The position numbers were made by a program, and so were the translations under genes. From Ustilago trichophora (taxonomy: Eukaryota; Basidiomycota; Ustilaginomycetes; Ustilaginales; Ustilaginaceae): a DNA stretch of 64,000 nt. The stretch lies in NCBI GenBank assembly GCA_900323505.1, contig OOIN01000003.1:1054001-1118000 (forward strand), written 5' to 3'. Position 1 is the first letter of the stretch, and the number at the start of each line of letters is the position of its first letter. The notes below the pieces were generated by a model. The model saw only the letters and a program-made list of their open reading frames with translations, was not told where the DNA came from and did not search any database. Shown here piece after piece: positions 31,543 to 41,200 of this stretch.

Positions 31543-31945
31543 GTCAGCACCTTCACTTTGCAACTGCTTATTCGCCTCGCTGCCAATGTGCCAAGCGCTT
31601 GCTTAGTCTTTCCATGATCGCTGTCAAAAGTGACCGCCGCTCGTGGCGCACTATCTCTCTGCAAGCACGCACGGCCATCTCGTCCTCGTTTCTTCTCAAG
31701 AGCCGTTTTTTTTTGATGCAGCATCATCCATCCCTCGCTTTAGCTCCGCATCCCTTTTTTTCCTTCTTCTTCTGCTTTTGGTGGCAGTGTGCCCCTGTTC
31801 CTCGGACAAAATGTCAAGCTTTTTCCTATTCGTTGATTGAGCCACCCTTGTCGAGTGTGACCAACGCCCTTCTTTCACCCCGTCGCCGTCTTCCTTCCTC
31901 TCCCTCCATCTCTCCAACCCCTAAGCCCAATTTTTCGTCGTCAAG

Positions 31946-33691
31946 ATGACGGACCAGGCTCAGGAAGCTTACGAGCGCCTCACCAAGAACCTCTCCTTCG
32001 ACTCGCACGGTGTCACCGAGCCCGTCGACCTTCCCCATGACGTCCCTGCTTCCAACTCGTCCTCGCACGTGATCGACACGGCTCCTGCTGGCGCTGCTGC
32101 CGTTCCTGTTACCGAGTCTGCTCCGGCGACCAACGGCTCGAGCCTCAAGCTCAACGGCACCAACGGTGTCAATGGCTCCAGCCTCAAGCTCAACGGTGCT
32201 AACGGTGTCAACGGCTCTGCTGACGTCAAGTACGCTCCCGGAGGCAAGGTCAAGCTTACCAACTACGCTGCCATCGCCAATGCCCCTCTCCCCGCTGAGG
32301 GCAACGGCTCGTTCAACAACATTCACCTTGCTCTCCTCATCCTCTTCACTCCTGCTGTTGTGCTCCGTATCATCCCCTTTGTCAACCCACAGTGGTTCGG
32401 ATGGTTCAGCTACTTTGTCCTCTGCGCCATCTTTGGTGCTCCCGTTGCCATCGCCTACTGGACCGTCATGTCCACCTACGGTCCCCGCATCAACGAGAAG
32501 GTGACTCTCCCTGGCAAGCCTCTTGAGTTCTACATGGACATCAAGGACCCCGAGCTTCGCAAAAAGTACCACGGTGACAAAAAGATCCCTTACCAGACTT
32601 TCCACGATGCCTACTTTGCCGCCAAGATCGAGATCAACATGCCCCTCAACGAGCTTCTCGAGTACCGATGGGACTGGTGCTCGATGCAGTTCACCTGGCC
32701 TCTCTTCGAGTACGTTCTCTTCAACTTGATCCCCGACGTTCTCATGCACACCGCCAAGCAGGACCAGACCCAGATTCAGGACAACTACGACCGTGGTGAC
32801 GACTTCTACGCTTGGTTCCTCGGCCCCCAGATGATCTACACTTCCGGTATCATTTCCGACCCCAACAAGGCCGAGACGCTCGAGGAGCTCCAGGACAACA
32901 AGCTCAACTTGGTCTGCTCCAAGCTCGACCTGCAGAAGGAGGACCGCGTGCTCGACATTGGCTGTGGTTGGGGTACTTTTGCCACTTTTGCCGCTGTCAA
33001 CTACGGTTGCGACGTGACCGGTGTCACTCTGGCAAAGACCCAGACTCGATTTGGTAACGACCGCCTCAAGAAGAACGGCATCGACTCGAGCCAGGCGCGC
33101 ATCCTCAACCTCGACTACCGTGACATCCCCGTGCAGCCCGGTCACTACACCAAGATCATCTCGCTCGAGATGGCCGAGCACGTCGGTATCCGCCACTACG
33201 ACAAGTTCCTCTCGGACGTCTACAACCTGCTCGATGACGATGGTGTCTTTGTTTTCCAGGTTGCTGGTCTGCGCCCCGCCTGGCAGTTCCACGACCTCAA
33301 TTGGGGTCTCTTCATGAACAAGTACGTCTTCCCCGGTGCCGATGCCTCGTGCTCGCTCGGTTGGGTCGTCTCGCACCTCGAAAAGGCCGGTTTCGAGGTC
33401 CGATCCGTCGACGTTGCCGGTGTCCACTACTCGGCTACCATTCTGCGATGGGCCCAGAACTGGGAATCCAACAAGGACAAGGTCATCGCCAAGTACGGCG
33501 ATCACATGTACCGAATGTGGAGCTTCTTCCTCTGGTCCAGTGTTATCGTTGCTCGTGAGGGCGGAAGCTCCGTCTTCCAGTTCACCCTGCACAAGAACCT
33601 CAACGCCTACCACCGTATCAACGGCGTCAAGTCGCACGGTGGTCTGCTGCCCCGCCCTCCCATTGCCAAGTTCAAGAGCGTCTACAACTGA
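31946..33691 (+). CDS. Sphingolipid C9-methyltransferase (cyclopropane-fatty-acid-synthase family)
   Basis: A single frame of 581 residues. Residues about 60-95 hold two copies of a 13-residue repeat (GSSLKLNGTNGVN). Two membrane segments follow at about 130-175 (LALLILFTPAVVLRIIPFV and FSYFVLCAIFGAPVAIAYW). The C-terminal catalytic domain has the SAM-binding motif VLDIGCGWGTFATFAA, then LAKTQTRFG, MAEHVGIRHYDKFL and the late LHKNLNAYHRINGVKSHGG, features of the CFA-synthase superfamily. The architecture of two N-terminal spans plus a CFA-like domain is that of fungal sphingolipid C9-methyltransferases, which methylate the sphingoid base of glucosylceramide in the ER; these lipids matter for polarised growth and virulence in several fungi. 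Both the membrane spans and the SAM pocket are intact. Codon bias is strong, suggesting high expression. Confidence 0.92.
   Translation: MTDQAQEAYERLTKNLSFDSHGVTEPVDLPHDVPASNSSSHVIDTAPAGAAAVPVTESAPATNGSSLKLNGTNGVNGSSLKLNGANGVNGSADVKYAPGGKVKLTNYAAIANAPLPAEGNGSFNNIHLALLILFTPAVVLRIIPFVNPQWFGWFSYFVLCAIFGAPVAIAYWTVMSTYGPRINEKVTLPGKPLEFYMDIKDPELRKKYHGDKKIPYQTFHDAYFAAKIEINMPLNELLEYRWDWCSMQFTWPLFEYVLFNLIPDVLMHTAKQDQTQIQDNYDRGDDFYAWFLGPQMIYTSGIISDPNKAETLEELQDNKLNLVCSKLDLQKEDRVLDIGCGWGTFATFAAVNYGCDVTGVTLAKTQTRFGNDRLKKNGIDSSQARILNLDYRDIPVQPGHYTKIISLEMAEHVGIRHYDKFLSDVYNLLDDDGVFVFQVAGLRPAWQFHDLNWGLFMNKYVFPGADASCSLGWVVSHLEKAGFEVRSVDVAGVHYSATILRWAQNWESNKDKVIAKYGDHMYRMWSFFLWSSVIVAREGGSSVFQFTLHKNLNAYHRINGVKSHGGLLPRPPIAKFKSVYN
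32135..32214 (+). repeat. Two-copy 39-nt coding repeat in the methyltransferase N-terminus
   Basis: Two adjacent units, each coding GSSLKLNG-T/A-NGVN, differ at a few third positions and one Thr/Ala codon. This is an in-frame duplication in the disordered N-terminal region, likely variable between strains. Confidence 0.85.
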
Positions 33692-34103
33692 GCCGTTCTG
33701 GCTCCTTCTACCTCTTCTCTTCCAGCCAAACCTTGTTGCGTTGACGTGACATCTCTTGTTGATCGAGGAGGAACCTACACACAACAACCTCACGAAACGA
33801 AAATCAGAACGAACAATTCTACTTCGCCATCTCTCTCTCTCTCTCCCGGGTACAGCTTTCCTTCCTCTCTCTCTCTCTCTCTCTCTCTGGATCGGTGTGG
33901 ACGGAAAGCTATTTTGTCAAGCAGAAATGTATTCACACCAAGAATCAATCCACATGGCCGTGTCATCTGAAAAATGAAATGAAGTTGAGGAAAAGAAGCG
34001 AGCGAAGGGTCCGGTCATCATTTTGATTTCTGGATCCTTCGAGCCGCGCTTTGCTTCCAGAAAAAGAAAGTGGGCTGTGCGCTCACAAGGGTTGCTCAGC
34101 TCA

Positions 34104-34156
34104 AAAAAAAAAAAAAAAACAAAAAAAACAAAAAAAAACAAAAAAAAAAAAAAAAT
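34104..34156. repeat. Interrupted poly(A) tract
   Basis: About 50 nt of A interrupted by three C residues, roughly 180-235 bp upstream of the Bax-inhibitor start. Such tracts are stiff and exclude nucleosomes; a promoter role is inferred. Confidence 0.85.
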
Positions 34157-34236
34157 GCGAAGTGAGGCGCCGCCGCTTCAATCCACATTTCTCCACTTTC
34201 GCAGCCAACGTGCTCAGCCAATTTCATCCGCTGCTA

Positions 34237-34254
34237 CTGTACTGTACAGTACAG
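34237..34254. promoter_or_regulatory. Perfect 18-nt GTAC palindrome in promoter
   Basis: ctgtactgtacagtacag is self-complementary over its full length and belongs to the same family as the cluster at 12005-12553. It lies in the proximal promoter or leader of the Bax-inhibitor gene. Confidence 0.6.
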
Positions 34255-34338
34255 CCACTTCTGACACCGTGTCATCTTTCGTTCCTTCCACCATCCGCAT
34301 CATCATCAACAACGACAGCAACGTATCTCGTCTACGCC

Positions 34339-35136
34339 ATGTCGAGCAACTATTCTGCAGCGCCACCCGGCTACGCGCCCGTACCACAGCATGACACTCC
34401 TGCCCCTTCGTACGGCGCTGCTAGCATCACCCCTCGTAATGCCGAGGAGGAAGGCGATCCCGACGACTTCAAGTTTGGTGTGACGGTCGAGCAGTCGTCT
34501 CCCGAGATTCGAGCCATGTTCCTGAGGAAAGTCTACAGCGTCCTCTTTGCCCAGATCCTCGGCACCACCGTCGTCGCCGCCATCATGTCCACCCAAGGAG
34601 TCGCCTCCTGGGTCCAACAGCACCAATGGGCCTTTATCGTACCCCTCGTCGGCAGCCTTGTCACCATGGGCTTCTTGTACTGGAAGCGACACTCGCACCC
34701 CACAAACATCCTCCTACTCTCTCTCTTCACCATCCTCGAATCGATCTCCCTCGGAACCGTCATCACCTACGTCGACCAGAAAGTCGTCCTCCAAGCCATG
34801 GTTATCACCGCCTTCACCTTCTTCGGTTTGACCATCTTCACGCTTCAGTCCAAGTGGGACTTCAGCTCCCTCGGTGGATGGCTCTTCGGAGCCCTCTTGG
34901 TGCTAGTAGGCGTCGGATTCGTCGGAATCTTTATGCCCTACAACCAGACTTTCGACTTGGTCATGGCCGGCGCCGGATGTGTCATCTTCAGCCTGTACAT
35001 TGTCTACGACACCTGGCTCATCCAGAGGAGGCTCAGCGCCGAGGAATGGGTCTTGGCAAACTTGTCGCTGTACCTCGACATTGTCAACCTCTTCATCAAC
35101 ATCCTGCGCATCCTCAACAACGAGAGTCGCGATTGA
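34339..35136 (+). CDS. bxi1: Bax inhibitor-1/TMBIM family membrane protein
   Basis: A single frame of 265 residues with a polar N-terminus (1-60, rich in Pro/Ala/Tyr) and seven hydrophobic segments from about residue 68 to 255. The family hallmarks are SSPEIRAMFLRKVYSVLFAQ before the first span and YIVYDTWLIQRRLSAEEWV plus LANLSLYLDIVNLFINILRI at the end, containing the conserved Asp of YDT and the Asp in LYLDIVN that together shape the pH-sensitive calcium pore in BI-1 relatives. Known role: ER, Golgi or vacuolar calcium leak and stress/cell-death control; the yeast relative is Bxi1/Ybh3. The frame is open upstream to 34051, but that part is poly-Lys from the A tract. The ATG at 34339 opens the conserved protein and is preferred. 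Confidence 0.95.
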   Translation: MSSNYSAAPPGYAPVPQHDTPAPSYGAASITPRNAEEEGDPDDFKFGVTVEQSSPEIRAMFLRKVYSVLFAQILGTTVVAAIMSTQGVASWVQQHQWAFIVPLVGSLVTMGFLYWKRHSHPTNILLLSLFTILESISLGTVITYVDQKVVLQAMVITAFTFFGLTIFTLQSKWDFSSLGGWLFGALLVLVGVGFVGIFMPYNQTFDLVMAGAGCVIFSLYIVYDTWLIQRRLSAEEWVLANLSLYLDIVNLFINILRILNNESRD

Positions 35137-35672
35137 AACGACTTGCCTCCCTTTTTTTTCGCCGGTTTGCAAATCATTTTAGCCGTGTGGGAGACAAGGT
35201 TCAGCTCGTCTCCGCACAGTCTCGAGCTTGGCAGACCGTCATGATTGGACGGCCTCGCAAAATTCATACTTCATACCCTCGTTGTTTTGTTTCCTTTTTT
35301 AGCTTGTGCCGTTTCGACACGATCTTTTCACTGTTTTTTTCGTTTTGTTTCGTAGCATTGGTCGATGTAAATACCCCTTCGGTACGGTTGAATCTCATAT
35401 GTGTGGTTTTGGTTTCGTCTTCTGATTGTGGTTGAATTCTGTCTGAATATGATGTGATTTGCTCTCTCATTTTGAGAAACGGGAGACGGTGGTGGATGGA
35501 ACATCTCGATCTTTGCTTAGCACTGTGTTGAGGTTTGGAATCTTGAAAAGCTATGCAGAGGTTGGATGGGTACTGCGTGAGGGGTTAGAAAGGAAATGCG
35601 TAAAGATGGAATTTCCGAGAGACTAAACCGGTACAAGATGTGTTGGTGAGGTGAGGAATGGGGTTCTTGGGA
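35137..35672. other. Convergent 3' spacer
   Basis: 536 bp between two convergent stop codons, T-rich on the plus strand (runs near 35152-35159 and 35331-35345). It contains the 3' UTRs and terminators of both genes; no gene is visible. Confidence 0.55.
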
Positions 35673-36278
35673 TTACTGGGATGAAGAGTTGTCTTTTGGC
35701 TCTGATGAAGGAGTGGTGAGTTGGGATGTGGGGGGAGGACGGTAGATTCCCTTGTAGTGAACTCCTGGGGGTACGAGACCCGCCTGGGATTTTCGCAAAC
35801 AATGTGAAACATAACGATTGTCAGCATACGAATCTTCGTCCTTTCCTTCTGCCTAGATCGTTGGTGGAACAAGATGGATTGTATGCAAACTTACCCTATC
35901 CAACAGCCTCGCAACGGGCTTACTGGGTTGAGCGCCCAACTTGAGCCAATGTTTGATTCTGGTTTCGTTCCACTCTAGACGTTTTTGCAATTTTTGCTGT
36001 TGTTCTAGCGGTGTCAATCCGGAAGTCATGACTCCACCATGACCCGGCACTGCTGTCGCGGCTGCTGTCCCTGATGCTGTTGATGTGGAAGTTTGAGATC
36101 CGCCAACGAAAGGGGTAGGCAACCGACCGGAGGTAGGCGCAAGACGCGGGATGGGATCGTACTCTCCCAGTTTTTCAATGGGTCGAGCATCTCGTGGCTT
36201 GGAGTCGTTGATGGCAACAACGTGGTAGAAAGGGTTGTTGCGGGTGCCTTTGCGGCTCAGACGAAGTCGAACAACCAT
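35673..36278 (-). CDS. mrps16: Mitochondrial small-subunit ribosomal protein bS16m
   Basis: Two exons on the minus strand, 36278-35895 and 35783-35673, encode 164 residues. The 111-nt intron (gtaagt donor, gctgac branch, cccag acceptor, phase 0) was inferred because the first exon runs out of homology at ARLLDR and the next block continues it exactly as AGLVPPGVHYKGIYRPP. The N-terminus MVVRLRLSRKGTRNNPFYHV, then DARPIEKLGEYDPIPR and RIKHWLKLGAQPS, VARLLDRAG are the S16 signature. An insertion of about 45 residues rich in Thr/Ser/Ala/Gly lies between the two conserved halves, absent from bacterial S16. There is no cleavable presequence; S16 proteins are often imported through their basic N-terminus. 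The frame is open upstream to 36452, but homology begins at 36278. Confidence 0.94.
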
Positions 36279-36944
36279 CGTGAAGGAAAGGGTGCTATGT
36301 AGTGGGAACCGATACAGATGAGAATTGAGTCTGCTAGAAGCGTGTGCGTCTATCAGCGCAAGAAGAGATGTGATATAGGATGTTTGTGTCGGTCGTCGAG
36401 ATGGTCGAAAAGATGATTGTAATGATGATGATGGTGATGGTTGAACGTTCAAAAGTCACTGCAGCCAGAGACAGAGAGGCTTTTTCCTTTCTTCTCGCGC
36501 CCGACCTTTTCTGCCTTCCGACTGCCGAAAAAAAAACCCCCCGTGGCTTCAAAAATTCACTTTGTGACCCGAGTCGAGCTAACACTTTTTTGTTTTTCTT
36601 TGCTCAGTCACTGCTTCATCGAGCTCATACAACAGCCTTGAACGCATGCTCGAAGGAGACGGCTTCCTGAGTAGGATCTATGCAAAATGAGTGGATACAA
36701 TTGTTGTGACCAGCGGTCAACAGAATGGAATTCGATGTTGCGAATATGGATACAGATGCGATGGAAAATGCTTGGCGCCACCGATTGGCGGTGAGATGCT
36801 TGGGGTATATATGTATGATGCAGTGACAGGTGTTGAAGAATGAGGCGGTGAATAGCTGCGAAGCGCAAAGTAAGGATGTGCCTGCGTTCTAGATCGCCGC
36901 ACACGCTCCCATAAGATGATGTAAGAGGCCTTAACAGTCCGGGG
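36279..36944. other. Spacer upstream of mrps16
   Basis: 666 bp between two minus-strand genes. It holds the leader and promoter of mrps16 (with an ATG/GAT-type triplet run near 36421-36440) and the 3' flank of the small basic gene. No supported gene or RNA is seen. Confidence 0.5.
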
Positions 36945-37334
36945 CTAGAATGACTTCATCAAGGCATCCAGGGCATCCGCCGCCTCATCGACCTGTCTTC
37001 TGGTCCTCCTGACTTCTGCTCGTGATGGCAGGTTGTAAGAGAAGGGATCCGTGCTTGCTCCACCTTTCGCCTCCGCTGATGCTGGGGTGAAAAGGTTGGA
37101 TGTCTGTCCGTCGAGCAGCTCTCGTTTGGCGCTATCTCTGAACTTGTTGTTCTTCTTGTTCTTTTTGAGCGACTTTTTGGCACTCGATTGTACCAGTGAT
37201 GCTGCTGAGCTCTTCCTTGGTTTCGATGCTGTTGCCGACGAGGAAGAAGATGTGATGGAGGAGGTGGTTTTGGAGTTGGATCCCGATCCAGATGTAGACG
37301 CGGATGCCGGGCGGGTGGCTGTCTTTGCGACCAT
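36945..37334 (-). CDS. Small basic hypothetical protein
   Basis: A single frame of 129 residues. Residues 1-50 are Ser/Thr/Ala-rich. A strongly basic central patch (SAKKSLKKNKKNNKFRDSAK) could be a nuclear or nucleolar localisation signal or bind RNA. The end (SRAEVRRTRRQVDEAADALDALMKSF) is a likely amphipathic helix. I do not recognise the family; small nucleolar ribosome-biogenesis factors have this kind of composition, which is only suggestive. The frame is open upstream to 37742, but codon use there is random and this ATG is the first after a plausible leader. It diverges from the small Cys-rich gene across 456 bp. Confidence 0.6.
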   Translation of the reverse strand: MVAKTATRPASASTSGSGSNSKTTSSITSSSSSATASKPRKSSAASLVQSSAKKSLKKNKKNNKFRDSAKRELLDGQTSNLFTPASAEAKGGASTDPFSYNLPSRAEVRRTRRQVDEAADALDALMKSF

Positions 37335-37790
37335 CTTGAGAGCTCGCTTTGTTTCCTTGAAGTGCTGGCTGCGGGAATAGGAGGTGGAGGATATGTAGCT
37401 GGTCGCAAAAGGCTTTCTTTCCGATGAGTGGCGTGATGCGTGGAAGTGATATGGTGATGGAGTAAAGCGAGGTGCTGAGCAGCGGCTACTTTCGTGAACC
37501 CTGACTTGAACTGTGAGGTGAGGGGAAAAAAAATCCCACACAAACCCAAAAAGAAAAAAAAAAAGTTGCCGCCCATTCAAGTGGCCGGTCTCGCTCTCCG
37601 TCGTGCGCAGGGTGCAGCAAGTGCTCTCTCCCTGTAGAGGGGGAGGAGCGAAGTCGAACGACACTCTCAGCAAAAGCCTTATTTCAGCTGCTGTACTGGT
37701 GGTCCCTTGCAACACTCTCAACGACGTCCCCTTCCTCACCATCTTACTACCACCGCATCACCGCTCGAACTTCAAACTAGCGAACGAAAA
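37335..37790. promoter_or_regulatory. Divergent promoter of two small genes
   Basis: 456 bp between divergent start codons, with an A-rich stretch at 37550-37564. No other element could be identified. Confidence 0.5.
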
Positions 37791-38081
37791 ATGACTTTCA
37801 CCACCACCTCTGACAACATGGTCAACTCTTGCATGGCCGCCACTTGTAGGTACCGCACGCGCCCGCTTACACGGCATCTCATCTCCTTCCCATCGTTCCG
37901 GAAGCTTTCTTACCAGTTTGCGTATGCAAGATACTGACACGCTTACAAAATGATCAAATCCGCGTGGCGAAATGCAGGCGACAAGTGCGGCAAGACCACC
38001 TGGCGAGGCTGCGGCAAGCACATCGACGCCGTCTTTGCCAACGTCCCCAAGGATCAGCAGTGCACCTGCCCCCGCTCCTAA
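37791..38081 (+). CDS. 52-residue Cys-rich protein, CxxC-GKTTWxGCGKH type
   Basis: Two exons, 37791-37845 and 37978-38081, with a 132-nt intron (gtaggt donor, tactgac branch, atgcag acceptor). The intron splits a Cys codon, so splicing creates TCDKCGKTTWRGCGKHIDAV. The mature protein has cysteines at 14, 19, 22, 30, 48 and 50. A CxxC plus GCGKH and a final CxC could hold a metal ion. I recall short proteins of this pattern (CxxCGKxTWxGCGxH...VP...CxC) being widespread in fungi and plants without an assigned function; treat that as recollection, not a search result. The agreement of splice sites, phase and motif makes the model strong despite the small size. It converges on the Lon gene 209 bp away. 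Confidence 0.85.
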
Positions 38082-38290
38082 TCGCATTTCCTTCCAAAAC
38101 AGCATATTCCTCTTGAACACCCACGCAACATCTTGCCCTGGGATTCCCAATTGAAACTTCAATCCTCGGCGTAATGGCAACCTTGGATCCGTAAAATAAC
38201 AAATGCATTATTGAAAATCCTCGATTGCAGTCAAGATGTGAGATGCGGTGAGCGGTGTTCTACAGTTGTGGGTTCAGAGACAAAAAGGTT

Positions 38291-41200
38291 CTAGTTGACG
38301 GGTTGGTCCTGGCTGGCACCGTCGTTCTCCATAACTTTCTCCTTGGGTGCAGGTGTGGGCGAAGGGATCGACTCTTTGCGCTCCAGTTCCTCCATCTCCT
38401 TTGCCTTTGGTGTCCAAGGGCCTTCGCCGAATGCGTGGTTGAGAGCGCTCCATACGTTGTTGACGTAGTGCACTTCCAAGTCGTCCAGCACCGCCTTGGG
38501 CACGTCGGCCTCGACGTTGGGCTGGTTCTGAGCGGGCAGAATCACCTTGGTGATGCCCGCCCTGTGTGCTGCCAGCAGCTTCTCCTTCAGCCCACCCACG
38601 GGAAGCACCATGCCGCGGAGCGACACTTCACCAGTCATAGCCAGTGTAGGCGCAACCGATCGGTTGGTGAGCAGCGAAGTGAGCGAGACGGTGAAGGCCA
38701 CACCTGCAGAGGGACCTTCCTTGCCGATAGCGCCTTCGGGCATGTGCAAGTGCACATCCTTGTTCTCAAGCAGGTTGTCGTTGGCGTCCTTGACAATACC
38801 GAGGTCGAACGCGTTGGTCTTCATCCAGGAGAGCGCAATCGAGGCAGACTCCTTGATCACATCGCCGAGCTTACCCGTCAACTGAAGACCGCCCTTACCA
38901 GGCATGATGGTCGTCTCGATAGGCATGAGCGAGCCTGACCCGTTGCCGAGGTAGCCGAGACCGGTCGAAACACCGGCGGGCATGGCGCTAGTGTACAAAC
39001 GGTCCTTGTGGTACACAGGTGGGCCGAGGTACTTGCGCAAGCTGTCGATCGTAATCACAACCTTCACGTCCTTGGGAACGGCCATGGGCTGGCGCTTCTC
39101 GGTAGTCACCTTGGCTGGGGCCTCGGGAGCGGCGTCCTTGCCAGGCACCTTGCCGTCCGACTTGGGTTGGCTGTCGGGTGCAGCATCGGTCGAGGAAGCC
39201 GATGGCTCGGTGAATGGCGATGGCGTTGCAACGCTCTCTGCTGCTTGACCATCAACGGGTGGAGGAGTCACGGACTGGGTCGTACTGTCAGTCGCACCAG
39301 CTGCTGTCGCAGGAGCAGCCTCGGCCTTGGCACTTGCAAGCTCGCCCTCCTTCGGTTCGGGGAAGACCGACTCGCCGTGCTGCTTGACGATGTCGAAGGC
39401 AATCTTGCGGTAAACCTTCTCGAGAAGCTTGCGTAGACCACGTACACCGCTCTCCCTAGCGTGATGCTTGATGAGGAAGTCGATGGTCTCGTCAGGCAGC
39501 TCAATGTTGGCATCTTGCAAACCCGAAGCCTCCTTGGCCTGAGGGGCAAGGTAGCCGCGTGCAATGTGACGCTTCTCATCGGCAGTGTACGAAGACACCT
39601 CCATGACCTCCATTCGATCCAGCAATGGTTGCGGGATGGTCTCGAGGGTGTTGGCCGTGCAAACAAAGAGAACACGCGAGAGGTCGACGGGTACATCCAT
39701 GTAGTGGTCCAAGAAAGAGCCATTCTGCTCGGGGTCTAGCATCTCGAGCAAGGCAGACGATGGGTCGCCATTGTGACCACGTCCAATCTTGTCGACCTCG
39801 TCAATGAGAATGAGCGGATTCTCGGTGCCGACCTTCTTGAGCGCCTGAATGGCCTTGCCTGGCATGGCTCCGACGTAGGTCCTTCGGTGACCCTTGATCT
39901 CGGCAACATCGCTGAGACCTCCGACACTGAAGCGGAAGAACTGACGCTCGACAGCTCGAGCGATCGACTTGCCGATCGACGTCTTACCGACACCGGGAGG
40001 ACCGACCAGACAGATGATCTTGCCTTCGACAGTACCCTTGAGCTTGCCGACGGCGAGGAACTCGAGAATGCGGTCCTTGACGTCCGAGAGACCGTAGTGG
40101 TCCTCATCGAGGACGCCAGTGGCGTTCGAGATCGAGTAGTTCTCGGGCGAGTGGACACCCCAGGGAATGCTAGTGAGCCAGTCGAGGTAGCCTCGAGTGA
40201 CGTTGAACTCGCTGGCAGCAGGCTCGAGGGTCTGAAGCTTGTTGAGCTCCTCGTCAAAGACCTTGCGGACGGCCTCGGGCATGTTGAGCTCACCGGCCTT
40301 CTCGCGGAACTTTTCGACCATCTTGTCCTTGCCATCGCTCTCGATACCGAGCTCCTTCTTGATGCCCTTGAGCTGCTCCATGAGGTAGTACTCGCGCTGA
40401 CGCTTCTGGATCTTGGACTCGACATCCTTGCTGATCTTGCTCTGGAGCTGTGCGTTCATAAGCTCCTTCTTGAGTACGATCAGCGCCTTCTGAAGACGCT
40501 CGCGGATGTCCAATGCCTCGAGGACCGCCTGCAGCTCGCTTACCTCGCCGGTGGAGATGGCAGCAGCAAAGTCGGCGAGCTTTTCGGGCTCTTCAAAGAC
40601 GTTGCCTGCGCCCTGTGAGATGGAAAAGTTGGCAATCTGGTCGCGGAAGAGCGGGTTGAGCTGAGCGATGTCCTTGAAGACGCTGATCAACTCGGACATG
40701 ACAGCCCGGATGTACTGGTCGTTTCGCTTGTCGTAGGGTGCGGCGGCAAGATTGGTGACGTTGACGAGCGAGACTGCGTAATCCTGCAGGAATGAAGTCT
40801 GGAAGGGTGCAGAGTGGGAAGGCATCTCCTGGCCGTCTGCAGAAGCCGCGTCAGCTTGAGAGCTGGCTTCGCCCTCGGCGGGCGCAGGAGGCGAAGGTGG
40901 TGCGTTTTGCTGCAAGTGAGCGGCCGAAGCATCATTGACTTCTGGCAAGAGGCCTTCGTCGCGGGCTTCTTGCTGAATCTCGTGAACCTTGGCAAAAGAA
41001 GCCGCCTTGACGGCCTCGTTGGCTGCTTCGTCGCTGATGGGGTTGGCAGGGCCGGCGCCCTCGGTCCCTGGAGGTGGCGAAGGAATGGTCTCGCCTGTAG
41101 GGGTGATGAGCTCGTCGATGCGGATACGGCGGTGAGGATAAAGGACAGCAGTGATGCCCTCTTCCTCGTCAGCCTTGTCTTCCCCATCCTTGCCCTTCTT

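Larger units (their letters stand above)
29899..31945. other. Two-kilobase divergent intergenic region
   Basis: No supported gene lies between the hydroxyacid dehydrogenase and the methyltransferase. It contains T-rich runs at 30121-30130 and 30522-30538, a TTGAC pentamer repeat (30595-30623), GTAC-type motifs at 31014-31027 and 31277-31290, a CTTG repeat (31519-31542), and a long pyrimidine-rich leader from about 31330 to 31945 that likely is the 5' UTR of the methyltransferase gene. The cttcttcttcttag at 31503-31517 could be a 5'-UTR intron acceptor. Confidence 0.55.
33692..34338. other. Spacer with CT tracts, poly-A tract and a GTAC palindrome
   Basis: 647 bp between two same-strand genes. 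It holds CT dinucleotide runs (33830-33846, 33866-33888) in the 3' flank of the methyltransferase gene, an A-rich tract broken by single C residues (34104-34156), and a perfect 18-nt palindrome ctgtactgtacagtacag at 34237-34254, about 85 bp before the next start codon. Confidence 0.6.

Noticed and set aside
31826..33793. 655-residue minus-strand open frame covering the whole methyltransferase gene
   Set aside because: It is the mirror of a gene with extreme C/G-ending codon bias, which removes antisense stops. Its translation is Val/Leu/Glu/Asp-rich with no domain, while the plus strand encodes a recognised enzyme.
34051..34338. In-frame upstream extension of the Bax-inhibitor gene
   Set aside because: It consists largely of poly-Lys from the A tract and promoter sequence, including the GTAC palindrome.
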